Below are positions 47,303 through 55,806 of a DNA stretch of 64,000 nucleotides, one piece after another (within the stretch, counting starts at the first letter, position 1; each line of letters starts with the position of its first letter). The notes beneath the pieces are model-generated. The model worked only from the letters and a program-made list of their open reading frames with translations, searched no databases and was not told the DNA's origin. A program made the translations under genes and the position numbers. This DNA comes from Thiotrichales bacterium (GTDB lineage: Bacteria > Pseudomonadota > Gammaproteobacteria > HK1), in NCBI GenBank assembly GCA_026709935.1, contig JAPOSC010000040.1:1-64000 (forward strand), in the 5' to 3' direction.

Positions 47303-48139
47303 TCATGTGCTCCTCCCCACCGATGCCGGGAACGGCTCGACCGCCTCTTCCTCGCCCCCGCCGAGGTAGGCGTCGATCACGCGGGCATCGCGGCGCACGG
47401 TGGTCATGGTGCCCTCGGTCAGCACCGCGCCCTCGGCCAGCACGATGATGCGCTCGCACAGCGACGCGATGAAGTCCATGTCGTGCTCGATGATGACGAT
47501 GGTGTAACCGCGTTCGCGATTGAGCCGCCGGATCATGTCCCCCAGCTTGACGAGCAGGGTCGGGTTGACCCCCGCCCCCGGCTCGTCGAGCAGCACGAGC
47601 CGGGGCTCCGCCATCATCGCCCGGCCGAGCTCCAGCAGCTTCTTCTGACCTCCGGAGAGGTTCATCGCGAGCGCGTCGCGCAGTTCCCACAGCGTAAGAA
47701 ACTCCAGGGTCTCCTCCGCCCGTTCCCGCACCTCCCGCTCGCGCCGCGCCACCGCCCCCGGCGCGAGCCACACCGGCCACAAGCGCTCCCCCGGCTGAGC
47801 GGCGGGAACCGTCATCAGGTTCTCCAGCACCGTGAGGCGGCCGAATTCGTGCGGAATCTGGAAAGTGCGGACGATCCCCCGGTGAAACAGAACGTGGGCC
47901 GGGAAGCCGGTGACGTCCTCACCCTCGAAAAGGATCCTTCCGCCGGTGGGCGGCAGGGCCCCGGCGACGATGTTGAAGATGGTGCTCTTGCCCGCCCCGT
48001 TCGGCCCGATGATGCCGGTGATGCGGCCGGCGTCGATGTGGAACGAGCACCGATCCACTGCGGTCAGACCGCCGAAGCGGCGGGTGAGCCCGTCCACCTG
48101 CAGGACGGGGGGGTTCCGTGACCCCGACTGTTGCGCCAT
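47303..48139 (-). CDS. livG: Branched-chain amino acid ABC transporter ATP-binding protein LivG
   Basis: The second ABC ATPase. It begins LQVDGLTRRFGGLTAVDRCSF, has Walker A IIGPNGAGKSTIFN, the LivG-type RTFQIPHEFGRLTVLENL, signature LSGGQKKLLELGRAMM, Walker B LLDEPGAGVNP and EHDMDFI. Start ATG 48139 is preferred over GTG 48148, giving 278 residues. It is the first gene of the operon; a promoter should lie in 48140-48369, shared with the divergent cupin gene. Confidence 0.93.
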   Translation of the reverse strand: MAQQSGSRNPPVLQVDGLTRRFGGLTAVDRCSFHIDAGRITGIIGPNGAGKSTIFNIVAGALPPTGGRILFEGEDVTGFPAHVLFHRGIVRTFQIPHEFGRLTVLENLMTVPAAQPGERLWPVWLAPGAVARREREVRERAEETLEFLTLWELRDALAMNLSGGQKKLLELGRAMMAEPRLVLLDEPGAGVNPTLLVKLGDMIRRLNRERGYTIVIIEHDMDFIASLCERIIVLAEGAVLTEGTMTTVRRDARVIDAYLGGGEEEAVEPFPASVGRST

Positions 48140-48369
48140 GGTCGTCACGGCACCGATTCTAGCCGGGAATCGGCGCCATCGACGCCGAGCCGAGTAGAAT
48201 GCTCGCCGGTCGTGGGTCAGCCCGACGGCGGCAACTCGGCCATGACTCGCTGATTTTCCGTCGGCCGAGCGCGGCCGGCATCACAACCTGCTCCGGATCT
48301 TCAGGTCGATGAATCGCGGGATTTCGGTCGGCCCCCGCAATCCGACGAGTCGAGGGAGGACGTGACTGC

Positions 48370-49515
48370 ATGAATCGGGAAGCTGCAGCCGCTCTCGAGC
48401 GCGCCGGCGCGATGCAGGCCGAGGTGCGGCTGCCGAGCCGCGACCTGCACGCGGATCTTGCCTTCTACGGCGACAGGCTCGGCTTTCGTCTGGAGTCGAT
48501 CTTTCCCGCCGATGACCCCGCGGTGGCGGTGATGGTCGGCCACGGCCTGCGTATCCGGCTCGATCGTGGCGCGGAGGAGGCGCCCGGCGCCATCCGTCTG
48601 CTCTGTGAGCGCCCGGAGGCGCTCGCCGCAGATGTCGACGCGCTGGTGGCTCCCAACGGCACCCGCATCGAGATCCGGGCCCGCGAGCCGGTGTTCGCCC
48701 CGCCGCCGGCCCGGCATGCTCTGGTCGTGCAGCGGATGGACGAAGGGAAGCCGTGGGTCGTCGGTCGCGCCGGCATGCAGTATCGGGACCTGATCCCCGG
48801 GCGCCTCGGCGGCGCCGTGATCGCCTCGCACATCCGCATCCCGAAGGGCGGACCGGTGCCGGACATGGTGCACTTCCACGCTGTCACCTTTCAGCTCATC
48901 TACTGCCGCCGGGGCTGGTTCGACCTGGTCTACGAAGACCAGGGACCGCCGTTCCGCCTGGAGGCGGGGGACTGCGTCATCCAGCCCCCGCAGATCCGGC
49001 ACCGGGTGCTGGAATCGTCGGACAACGGCGAGGTGATCGAGCTGGGGGTGCCCGCCGAGCACCTCACCACCATCGACCACAAGCTCGCCCTGCCCACCGC
49101 CACCCTCGATCCGCAACGCGATTTCGGCGGCCAGCGTTTCTGTCGCCACCGGCGGCGGGATGCGGCTTGGGGGCCATGGCGCATACCAGGCTTCGAGGCG
49201 CGCCGCACCGGCATCGACGACGCCACCCGCGGGGTCGCGAACGTCGAGGTGGCCCGGATTCCGAGCGGTGCTGCAAACGGAGTTGCGGACGGCGCCACGA
49301 GCCACGACGCGGATATCCTCTTCACCTTCGTCCTGCAGGGAGCGATGCGGCTTCGAGCTTCCGGACTGGAAGTGCAGGATCTGTGCGCCGGCGACGCCTT
49401 CACGGTGCCCCCGCGAACCCGCACCGCCTACGAACAATGCAGCGCGGATCTGGAACTGCTGGAGGTGTCGCTGCCGGGACGGTTCGAGACCAGGACGCAC
49501 GACGATGGGATATAG
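48370..49515 (+). CDS. Glyoxalase-like domain fused to bicupin
   Basis: The 381-residue product has an N-terminal vicinal-oxygen-chelate-like part (residues about 15-80, EVRLPSRDLHADLAFYGDRLGFRLE) and two cupin barrels. The first has DMVHFHAVTFQ and GDCVIQPPQIRHRV, giving three histidines with Gln where cupins usually have Glu; the second has ILFTFVLQGAMRL and AGDAFTVPPRTRTAYEQ and lacks clear metal histidines. It may be a dioxygenase or isomerase. ATG 48370 has GGAGG at good spacing. It precedes kynureninase by about 150 bases and is probably co-transcribed with it. Confidence 0.65.
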   Translation: MNREAAAALERAGAMQAEVRLPSRDLHADLAFYGDRLGFRLESIFPADDPAVAVMVGHGLRIRLDRGAEEAPGAIRLLCERPEALAADVDALVAPNGTRIEIRAREPVFAPPPARHALVVQRMDEGKPWVVGRAGMQYRDLIPGRLGGAVIASHIRIPKGGPVPDMVHFHAVTFQLIYCRRGWFDLVYEDQGPPFRLEAGDCVIQPPQIRHRVLESSDNGEVIELGVPAEHLTTIDHKLALPTATLDPQRDFGGQRFCRHRRRDAAWGPWRIPGFEARRTGIDDATRGVANVEVARIPSGAANGVADGATSHDADILFTFVLQGAMRLRASGLEVQDLCAGDAFTVPPRTRTAYEQCSADLELLEVSLPGRFETRTHDDGI

Positions 49516-49667
49516 CGAGAGACTGAAGGCGGAAGTGTGCGCCCGCAGGTCCGAACGGCCCGAGGCCGAACGACGGAGTCCGGCCGGAACGCGAATGCCC
49601 ATCCGGCTCGACCCGTTCCCGGCCCGGACGGTACATGACCCCGGATCGGAAAGATAACGACCAGCCG

Positions 49668-50861
49668 ATGACCGACTTCAACCGAACCAGATCCCTCTTT
49701 CATCTGCCCGAGGGCGTCATCTACCTCGACGGCAATTCGCTCGGCCCCCTGCCGCTTGTCGCCCGCGAACGCGTGGCCCGCCTGCTCTGCGAAGAATGGG
49801 GCGAGATGCTGATCCGTGGCTGGAACGACGCGGGCTGGATGACGCAGCCGGCCCGGATCGGCGATCGCATCGGACGACTGATCGGCGCGGCTCCCGGCAC
49901 CGTGGTGATGGGCGACACGCTCTCCATCAAGGTGTACCAGGCGGTGGCCGCCGCCCTGGAGATGCGGCCGGAGCGCCGCGTCATCCTCTCCGACTATGGC
50001 AACTTCCCCTCCGACCTCTACATGGCCGACGGGCTGATTCGCTCGCTCGGGCGCGGGCACGAGATCCGGACCGTGGCCCCGGAGGCCGTCGGCGGGGCGC
50101 TCGACGAGAGCGTCGCGGTGCTGCTGCTGACCGAAGTCGACTACCGCACCGGTCGCCGGCACGACATGGCGCGCCTGACGCGAGCGGCGCACGCGGCCGG
50201 CGCATTGACGGTCTGGGATCTGGCCCACTCGGCGGGAGCGCTGCCCATCGACCTTGCCGGCGCCGGCGCCGACTTCGCCGTCGGCTGCACCTACAAGTTC
50301 CTGAACGGGGGCCCGGGCGCACCGGCATTCATCTACGTCTCACCCGAACACATCGGCCGGGTGCGCCCCGCCCTCTCGGGCTGGCTGGGCCATGAGGCCC
50401 CGTTCGCGTTCGATCTCGACTATCGGTCAGGTCCGGGCATCGAACGGATGCGGGTGGGCACGCCGCCGATCATCGCGTTCGCCGCCCTGGATGCGGCGCT
50501 GGATGTATGGGACGAAGCGTCGATCCACGACGTTCGCGCCCGCTCGATGGCACTTGGCGACCGGTTCATCACGGAGGTGGAGCAGCGCTGTCCGGGGCTC
50601 GAACTTGTCAGCCCCCGATCGGCCGAAGATCGCGGTTCCCAGGTATCGTTCCGATTCGAGCACGCCTATCCGGCCATGCAGGCGCTCATCGACCGGGGGG
50701 TCATCGGCGACTTCCGCGCCCCGGACATCATGCGGTTCGGGATCGCGCCGCTCTATCTTGACGCCGACGACATGGTGCGGGCGGCGGAAACCCTCGGCGA
50801 CATCGTGGCCCACGGGCGATGGGACGGGCCCCGATATCGGGAGCAGCGGGCGGTGACGTAA
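49668..50861 (+). CDS. kynU: Kynureninase
   Basis: A PLP enzyme that cleaves kynurenine to anthranilate (or 3-hydroxykynurenine to 3-hydroxyanthranilate) and alanine. Typical are FHLPEGVIYLDGNSLGPLP at the start, DLAHSAGALPIDLAG with a PLP Asp and AVGCTYKFLNGGPGAPAFIYV with the Schiff-base Lys. Start ATG 49668 gives 397 residues; ATG 49635 would add 11. Tryptophan dioxygenase and formamidase genes are not in the window, so its in vivo substrate may be exogenous kynurenine or an analogue. Confidence 0.93.
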   Translation: MTDFNRTRSLFHLPEGVIYLDGNSLGPLPLVARERVARLLCEEWGEMLIRGWNDAGWMTQPARIGDRIGRLIGAAPGTVVMGDTLSIKVYQAVAAALEMRPERRVILSDYGNFPSDLYMADGLIRSLGRGHEIRTVAPEAVGGALDESVAVLLLTEVDYRTGRRHDMARLTRAAHAAGALTVWDLAHSAGALPIDLAGAGADFAVGCTYKFLNGGPGAPAFIYVSPEHIGRVRPALSGWLGHEAPFAFDLDYRSGPGIERMRVGTPPIIAFAALDAALDVWDEASIHDVRARSMALGDRFITEVEQRCPGLELVSPRSAEDRGSQVSFRFEHAYPAMQALIDRGVIGDFRAPDIMRFGIAPLYLDADDMVRAAETLGDIVAHGRWDGPRYREQRAVT

Positions 50862-51075
50862 GTCCGTTCGGTTGCCGGCCGATGGGCCTGAAATGTTGGG
50901 GCTGGCGCAACGTTCGAACACCGGCGTGGGGGAATCTCGGACGCCTTTGCGGTCCGGCCCCGAAGCCGAAGTCCGCGCCATCGCCCATGACGCGGTCGAA
51001 GCCGCCCGCGAGCGCCGCGCGGGGCCATGAAGGTCGTTATCCGACCGGTGCCTCCCGCCGGCCAGGCGCCCCGGC

Positions 51076-52035
51076 TCAGGACCGACCCCTCGGAACGACC
51101 TCATGGCCCGGTTCCTCCGGCTCGTCGTCGACCATCTGCGCCGGAAATCCCGGCGCGAGAATCGACAGACCCGTCGTGCCCTCGAGGCGGCGGATGATGT
51201 TCGGGGACCATTCGCGCGCGCCGTAGCGCGCCTCCCCGTCCCTGAAGATCTGCACCAGGACCGGGTTGAGCTCGACCGGGACGCCGCACCGATCGGCGAT
51301 CGCCTGGAACAGGCCGATGTCCTTGCGCACCAGATCCATCGTGAACGAGATGTCGCGCGAGCCGTTCAGGATCACCTGGCTTTCGGTCTCGTGCACGAAC
51401 GAGTTGCCCGACGAGATCCGAATCGCCTCCCAGGCGGTGTCGAGATCCATCCCCGCCGCCTTCGCGGTCACCAGCGCCTCGCAGCAGGACACCAGGTTGG
51501 CGGTGGCGAGGTAGTTGGTGATCACCTTGAGGATCGAGGCTGATCCGAGCGGGCCGGTGTGCAGGATGCGCCGACCCATGGCGGTGAGCAGCGGCAGGAT
51601 GCGTTCGAAGGTCGGGCGTTCGCAGCCCGCGAAGATGGAGATGTTGCCGGTGTCGGCGCGATGGCAGCCGCCGGAGACCGGGCAGTCGACCGGCTCGCCC
51701 CCGAGCGCGCTCACCTTCGCTCCGAGCCGGCGGACCTCGGCCTCGTCGGTCGTTGACATCTCCATCCAGACCTTGCCCGTGGTCATCGCCGAGAGCAGGC
51801 CGTCATCGGCTTCCAGCACCGCGGCGGACGCGGCGGGAGTGGGAAGACAGGTGATGACGGCGTCGCAGGATTCCATCATCCGTGCGGGGGTCTCGCCCCA
51901 CTGCGCGCCCGCGTCCAGAAATCGTCGGGCGGCGTCGCGGTCCAGGTCGCGCACCGTCAGCTCGAATCCGTTGCGCAGGAGGGAGCCGGCGAGCTTGCCG
52001 CCGACGTTGCCGAGTCCGATGAAGCCGATGTTCAT
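51076..52035 (-). CDS. NAD(P)-dependent oxidoreductase, 3-hydroxyisobutyrate dehydrogenase family
   Basis: A 319-residue beta-hydroxyacid dehydrogenase. The Rossmann motif is IGFIGLGNVGGKLAGSLL, the substrate-binding signature is DCPVSGGCHRADTGN, and the catalytic Lys is in SASILKVITNYLATANL. Members oxidise 3-hydroxyisobutyrate, tartronate semialdehyde and similar. ATG 52035 is chosen; the upstream open frame to 52149 lacks similarity. It is convergent with kynU and divergent from dctP, so may belong to the TRAP-linked pathway. Confidence 0.87.
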   Translation of the reverse strand: MNIGFIGLGNVGGKLAGSLLRNGFELTVRDLDRDAARRFLDAGAQWGETPARMMESCDAVITCLPTPAASAAVLEADDGLLSAMTTGKVWMEMSTTDEAEVRRLGAKVSALGGEPVDCPVSGGCHRADTGNISIFAGCERPTFERILPLLTAMGRRILHTGPLGSASILKVITNYLATANLVSCCEALVTAKAAGMDLDTAWEAIRISSGNSFVHETESQVILNGSRDISFTMDLVRKDIGLFQAIADRCGVPVELNPVLVQIFRDGEARYGAREWSPNIIRRLEGTTGLSILAPGFPAQMVDDEPEEPGHEVVPRGRS

Positions 52036-52269
52036 GTAAATGTCCGGTGTTTCACGGCGGTGGTCCAGCGAGTACAGTACACCCCAAGGCTGCGGAGGGT
52101 TCCCCACCCGTGGAAGGGTTGTGCATTCGCGGCCTTCCGGGGGGAGCATGAGGCCCTTTCGGGAACGGTGTTTTCACGCATCGGCTTCGATTCCGGGGAG
52201 TCTCATATCAGATCTGCGCTTCAGGCACTCTCCGGGCTTGACTCATTCAACAGAGGGAGAAACACGATC

Positions 52270-53376
52270 ATGTTCAAGCCAACCCGGTGGTCGGCAGGGC
52301 TTGCGGGCCTTGCCGCCACGGCAATGATTGCCTCCTCGGCGGCCCTCGCCGAGACGAAGATTCGCGTTCAGTCGGTCATTCCGTCCAAGGCCGACGAAGT
52401 ACACATGCTCAACGAATTCGCCAAGGATGTGCACGATCTGACCAATGGTGAAGTCGTCATCGAAGTGCTGCCCGCTGGTGCGGTGGTCGGGGTCAAGGAG
52501 ACCCTGGATGCGGTCGACGCCGGGCTCGTCGAAGGCGGTTTCGCCTGGACCCACTACTGGTCCGGCAAGCATCCGGCGGCGATGCTGTTCGGCTCGCCGG
52601 TCGCCGGCGCCGGGGTCGGCATCGACAACATCGCCTTCATGTCGTGGTTCCTGTACGGCGGCGGCAAGGAGCTCTACGACCGGCTCTGGGACGAGATGGG
52701 CGTCAACGTCAAGGGCTTCATGCTGCAGCCGGTGGGGCCGGAGGCGCTCGGCTGGTTCAAGGAGCCGATCAACTCCATGGACGACTTCCGCGAGTACCGC
52801 TTTCGCGCCCCGCCCGGCATTCCCGGCCAGACCTACAACGACATCGGGGTGGCCGCGGTGGCCATGGGTGGCGGCGACATCCTGCCGGCGCTCGAGAAGG
52901 GCACCATCGATGCGGCCGAGTGGTGCTGCCCGAAGCCCGACAGCGTGTTCGGCTTCCAGAAGGTGCTGAAGCATTACTACCTCCAGGGCCTGCATCAAGT
53001 GGTCGTCAACGCGGACATCTACATCAACGGCGATGTCTACAACGCGCTCACCGATCATCAGAAGAAGGCGCTCGAAGTGGCGGCGAACGCATCGCTCACG
53101 AAGGCCCTGGCCTACCGCATCTACGAGAACGGCAAGGCGCTGAAGGATCTGACCGAGAACCACGGGGTGCAGCTCCACGACACGCCCTCCGACTACTTCA
53201 GCGAGTACATGAACGCGGCCCGGGCGTCGTTGGAGAAGAACGCGGCGGAGAATGCATTCTTCAAGGAAGTGTGGGATTCGCAGCGGGCCTTCGCCGAGAT
53301 CGCGGTGCCGTTCTGGGCCGGCGCGCAGACCTCGAACGCCAGTCTGGGTCAGGCGTTCGCCAAGTCGTTGCAGTAA
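52270..53376 (+). CDS. dctP: TRAP transporter substrate-binding protein DctP
   Basis: The 368-residue periplasmic protein has a signal peptide (WSAGLAGLAATAMIASSAALAE) and the DctP fold, with YRFRAPPGIPGQTYNDIG carrying the carboxylate-binding Arg and DAAEWCCPKPDSVFGFQKVLKHYY, a pattern seen in the TakP-like (2-oxoacid) group. Ligands are usually carboxylates. ATG 52270 is preceded by GAGGGAGA. The last codons form the first unit of a 13-base tandem array. Confidence 0.93.
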   Translation: MFKPTRWSAGLAGLAATAMIASSAALAETKIRVQSVIPSKADEVHMLNEFAKDVHDLTNGEVVIEVLPAGAVVGVKETLDAVDAGLVEGGFAWTHYWSGKHPAAMLFGSPVAGAGVGIDNIAFMSWFLYGGGKELYDRLWDEMGVNVKGFMLQPVGPEALGWFKEPINSMDDFREYRFRAPPGIPGQTYNDIGVAAVAMGGGDILPALEKGTIDAAEWCCPKPDSVFGFQKVLKHYYLQGLHQVVVNADIYINGDVYNALTDHQKKALEVAANASLTKALAYRIYENGKALKDLTENHGVQLHDTPSDYFSEYMNAARASLEKNAAENAFFKEVWDSQRAFAEIAVPFWAGAQTSNASLGQAFAKSLQ

Positions 53377-53452
53377 GCCGGGGCATCAAGCCGGGGCATC
53401 AAGTCGTTGTACCAAGCCGGTGCACCAAGCCGCGACGGCAAGTCGCACGCCG
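53362..53452. repeat. 13-base tandem array, seven units, across dctP stop
   Basis: Seven consecutive 13-base units start at 53362 with AAGTCGTTGCAGT (the final dctP codons), followed by two identical AAGCCGGGGCATC and then AAGTCGTTGTACC, AAGCCGGTGCACC and two more diverged ones. The stop codon TAA spans the first junction. The origin looks like slippage of the gene end. Confidence 0.8.
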
Positions 53453-53473
53453 CCGCGGCGTGTAGTGCACGAA

Positions 53474-53507
53474 GTCACATGGCGGGGCGCCGTCTCCGCC
53501 ATGTGAC
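53474..53507. promoter_or_regulatory. Perfect 12-bp stem-loop between dctP and dctQ
   Basis: GTCACATGGCGG (53474-53485) pairs perfectly with CCGCCATGTGAC (53496-53507) around a 10-base loop. In binding-protein operons such stems often protect the binding-protein mRNA or attenuate transcription into the permease genes; that role here is inferred. Confidence 0.65.
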
Positions 53508-53635
53508 GATGACCGGCCCGATTCCGCGTCCGATGCAGACTCCGGCCGGTGGTCCGACGAACGGGATGTTCGTGCCGTCGGTCGGGCCTCGCCGCCGCGG
53601 GCCTTTCCCGCCCGGCTACCGAGGGTAACGAAGCG

Positions 53636-54241
53636 ATGTCCGAACCACTCGAAGAGTTGGACATCACCGACGAGCTGATCGCCGAACGGCGGGGCGGCGA
53701 GCCGGGCGACCTGCCGGACGACATGACAGGCTGGATGCGCTCGACCATCACCTGGATCGACACCCTCAGCCTGTGGTGCGGACGCATCTTCTGCTGGCTT
53801 CTGGTCCCGCTGATGGTGGCGATGGTGTGGGAAGTGGTGGCCCGCAAGCTCTTCGTCGCCCCCACCTTGTGGGCCTACGACGTGAGCCGGATGCTGAGCG
53901 GCGGGCTGTTCATGGCCGGCGCCGGCTACGCCCTGATGCGCGGCGTCCACATCCGCGCCGATTTCATCTACCGGAACTGGGCGCCGCGCCGGCAGGCGCT
54001 CATCGACGCCATCCTGTACCTGTCCCTGTTCTTTCCCGCGATGATCTTCTTCTTTCTGATCTCCTTCGGCTACGCGGAGAAGGCATGGGTGCGCTGGGAG
54101 CTCAGCATGGACACCGCGTTCATGGCACCGGTCGCGCCGGTGCGTACGGCCATGCCGCTCGGCGCCGCCCTGCTGATCATCCAGGGGGTATCGGAGTTCC
54201 TGAAGTGCGTCTACGCGATGCAGAAGAACCGGTGGCCCTGA
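53636..54241 (+). CDS. dctQ: TRAP transporter small permease DctQ
   Basis: The 201-residue product has an acidic cytoplasmic start and four membrane helices: WCGRIFCWLLVPLMVAMVWEVVARKLF, MLSGGLFMAGAGYALMRGVHIRADF, LYLSLFFPAMIFFFLISFGY and PLGAALLIIQGVSEFL. The VHIRADF motif is typical of DctQ. ATG 53636 is chosen. It lies 1 base before dctM. Confidence 0.92.
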   Translation: MSEPLEELDITDELIAERRGGEPGDLPDDMTGWMRSTITWIDTLSLWCGRIFCWLLVPLMVAMVWEVVARKLFVAPTLWAYDVSRMLSGGLFMAGAGYALMRGVHIRADFIYRNWAPRRQALIDAILYLSLFFPAMIFFFLISFGYAEKAWVRWELSMDTAFMAPVAPVRTAMPLGAALLIIQGVSEFLKCVYAMQKNRWP

Positions 54242-54242
54242 C

Positions 54243-55790
54243 ATGAGCCCCGAAGCCATCGGCTTCATCATGATCGCGGTGATGCTGTTCGCGATCTTCG
54301 TCGGTTTCCCGATCTCCTTCACCCTCATCTTCCTGGGGCTCGTGTTCGGGGCCTGGGGATTCGGGCCGAAGCTCGTCGTCTACCTCATGACGCTGCAGTT
54401 CAACAACGTCATGCTGGAGCAGACGCTGGCGGCGGTGCCGCTGTTCATCTTCATGGGCATCCTCATGGAGCAGGCGGGGTTGATGGAACGGCTGTTCCGC
54501 TCCGTCCAGCTCATGCTTGCCCGCACCCGCGGCGCGCTCTATATCGCGGTGCTCTTCGTCTCCACCATCTTCGCGGCTGCCACCGGCATCGTCGGCGCCT
54601 CGGTGACGATCCTCGGCATCATGGCGGCCAAGACCATGAACCGCTCCGGCTACGACGTGAAGCTCGCGGCCGGCACCATCACCGCCGGCGGGACGCTGGG
54701 GATCCTGATCCCTCCGTCGATCATGCTGGTGGTCATGGGGCCGGTGCTGGAGGTGCCGGTCACCGATCTGTTCGCCGCCGCCATCGTGCCCGGCATCATG
54801 CTCGCCTGCCTCTATACCGCCTACGCGTTGATTCGCTGCGGGCTGAACCCTTCGCTCGGGCCGCCGCTACCGGAGGACGAGCGCCCGGAGACCTCCGGCA
54901 GCATGTGGCTGGAGTTCGTCGCGGCCATCGTGGTGCCGGTCGCACTCTTCGTCGCCGCGACTTTCGTCGTCCAACAGTTCGCGGCGGCATTGCTCGGGCA
55001 GGGGCTGCTTCACCGGCTGCTGGCCCTCGGGCTCTACCTCCTGGCGTACGCGGCCATCTTCCTTGCCCTGAGGCAGGCGCACCGCTGGCTCGAGACCCAC
55101 CGGCCGCTCGGGTTCTACGTGAGCGAGGTGTGGACCGAGTTCTACCTGGGCCTCGTGCCCCCGGCCCTGCTCGTCGGTTTCGCACTCGGCTCGATCCTGC
55201 TCGGTTGGGCGACCCCCACCGAGGGTGCGGCCTGCGGCGCGTTCGGCGCGCTGCTGCTGACCCTCGCGTACCGGAAGATGACCCCCTCGAAATTCCAGGA
55301 AGCGCTGATCAAGACCCTGGAAATCTCGGTGTTGATCCTGTTCCTGGTCGCCGCGTCCAACTTCTTCGGCGCGGTGTTCTCGCGACTCGGCACGCCGACG
55401 ATGCTGACCAACGCCCTGCTGTCGTTCGAGCTGTCCCAGATCGAAGTGCTGATCATCGTCATGGTGCTGATCTTCCTTCTGGGCTGGCCGCTGGAGTGGG
55501 TCCCCATCGTCCTCATCATCGTCCCCATCCTGATCCCGCTGCTGGACAAGATGGAGATCAACCTGACCTGGTTCGGCATCCTGGTGGCGGTCAACCTCCA
55601 GACCGCCTGGCTCTCGCCCCCCGTGGCCCTCTCGGCCTACTTCCTCAAGGGCGTGGTGCCGGAATGGGATCTGAAGGACATCTACCTGGGCATGATGCAA
55701 TTCATGGTGATCCAGTTGATTGGTCTGATCCTGATCATGTTGTTCCCGCAGATCGTCCTCTGGTTGCCGGGCTACATCTACGGGCCGTAG
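54243..55790 (+). CDS. dctM: TRAP transporter large permease DctM
   Basis: The 515-residue permease carries the ion-coupled transport channel. Family segments include FMGILMEQAGLMERLF, GASVTILGIMAAKTM, GGTLGILIPPSIMLVVMG, ATPTEGAACGAFGALLL and PLEWVPIVLIIVPIL. It is about 80 residues longer than common DctM proteins because of an additional segment at residues about 215-300 with two or three helices, as seen in a subset of large DctM proteins. It precedes the HisA-like fusion gene by 16 bases. Confidence 0.92.
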   Translation: MSPEAIGFIMIAVMLFAIFVGFPISFTLIFLGLVFGAWGFGPKLVVYLMTLQFNNVMLEQTLAAVPLFIFMGILMEQAGLMERLFRSVQLMLARTRGALYIAVLFVSTIFAAATGIVGASVTILGIMAAKTMNRSGYDVKLAAGTITAGGTLGILIPPSIMLVVMGPVLEVPVTDLFAAAIVPGIMLACLYTAYALIRCGLNPSLGPPLPEDERPETSGSMWLEFVAAIVVPVALFVAATFVVQQFAAALLGQGLLHRLLALGLYLLAYAAIFLALRQAHRWLETHRPLGFYVSEVWTEFYLGLVPPALLVGFALGSILLGWATPTEGAACGAFGALLLTLAYRKMTPSKFQEALIKTLEISVLILFLVAASNFFGAVFSRLGTPTMLTNALLSFELSQIEVLIIVMVLIFLLGWPLEWVPIVLIIVPILIPLLDKMEINLTWFGILVAVNLQTAWLSPPVALSAYFLKGVVPEWDLKDIYLGMMQFMVIQLIGLILIMLFPQIVLWLPGYIYGP

Positions 55791-55806
55791 CAACGGAGCT
55801 GACGCA

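Noticed and set aside
53362-53452. CRISPR-like repeats
   Set aside because: The 13-base units are directly adjacent with no spacers, so this is a simple tandem array.
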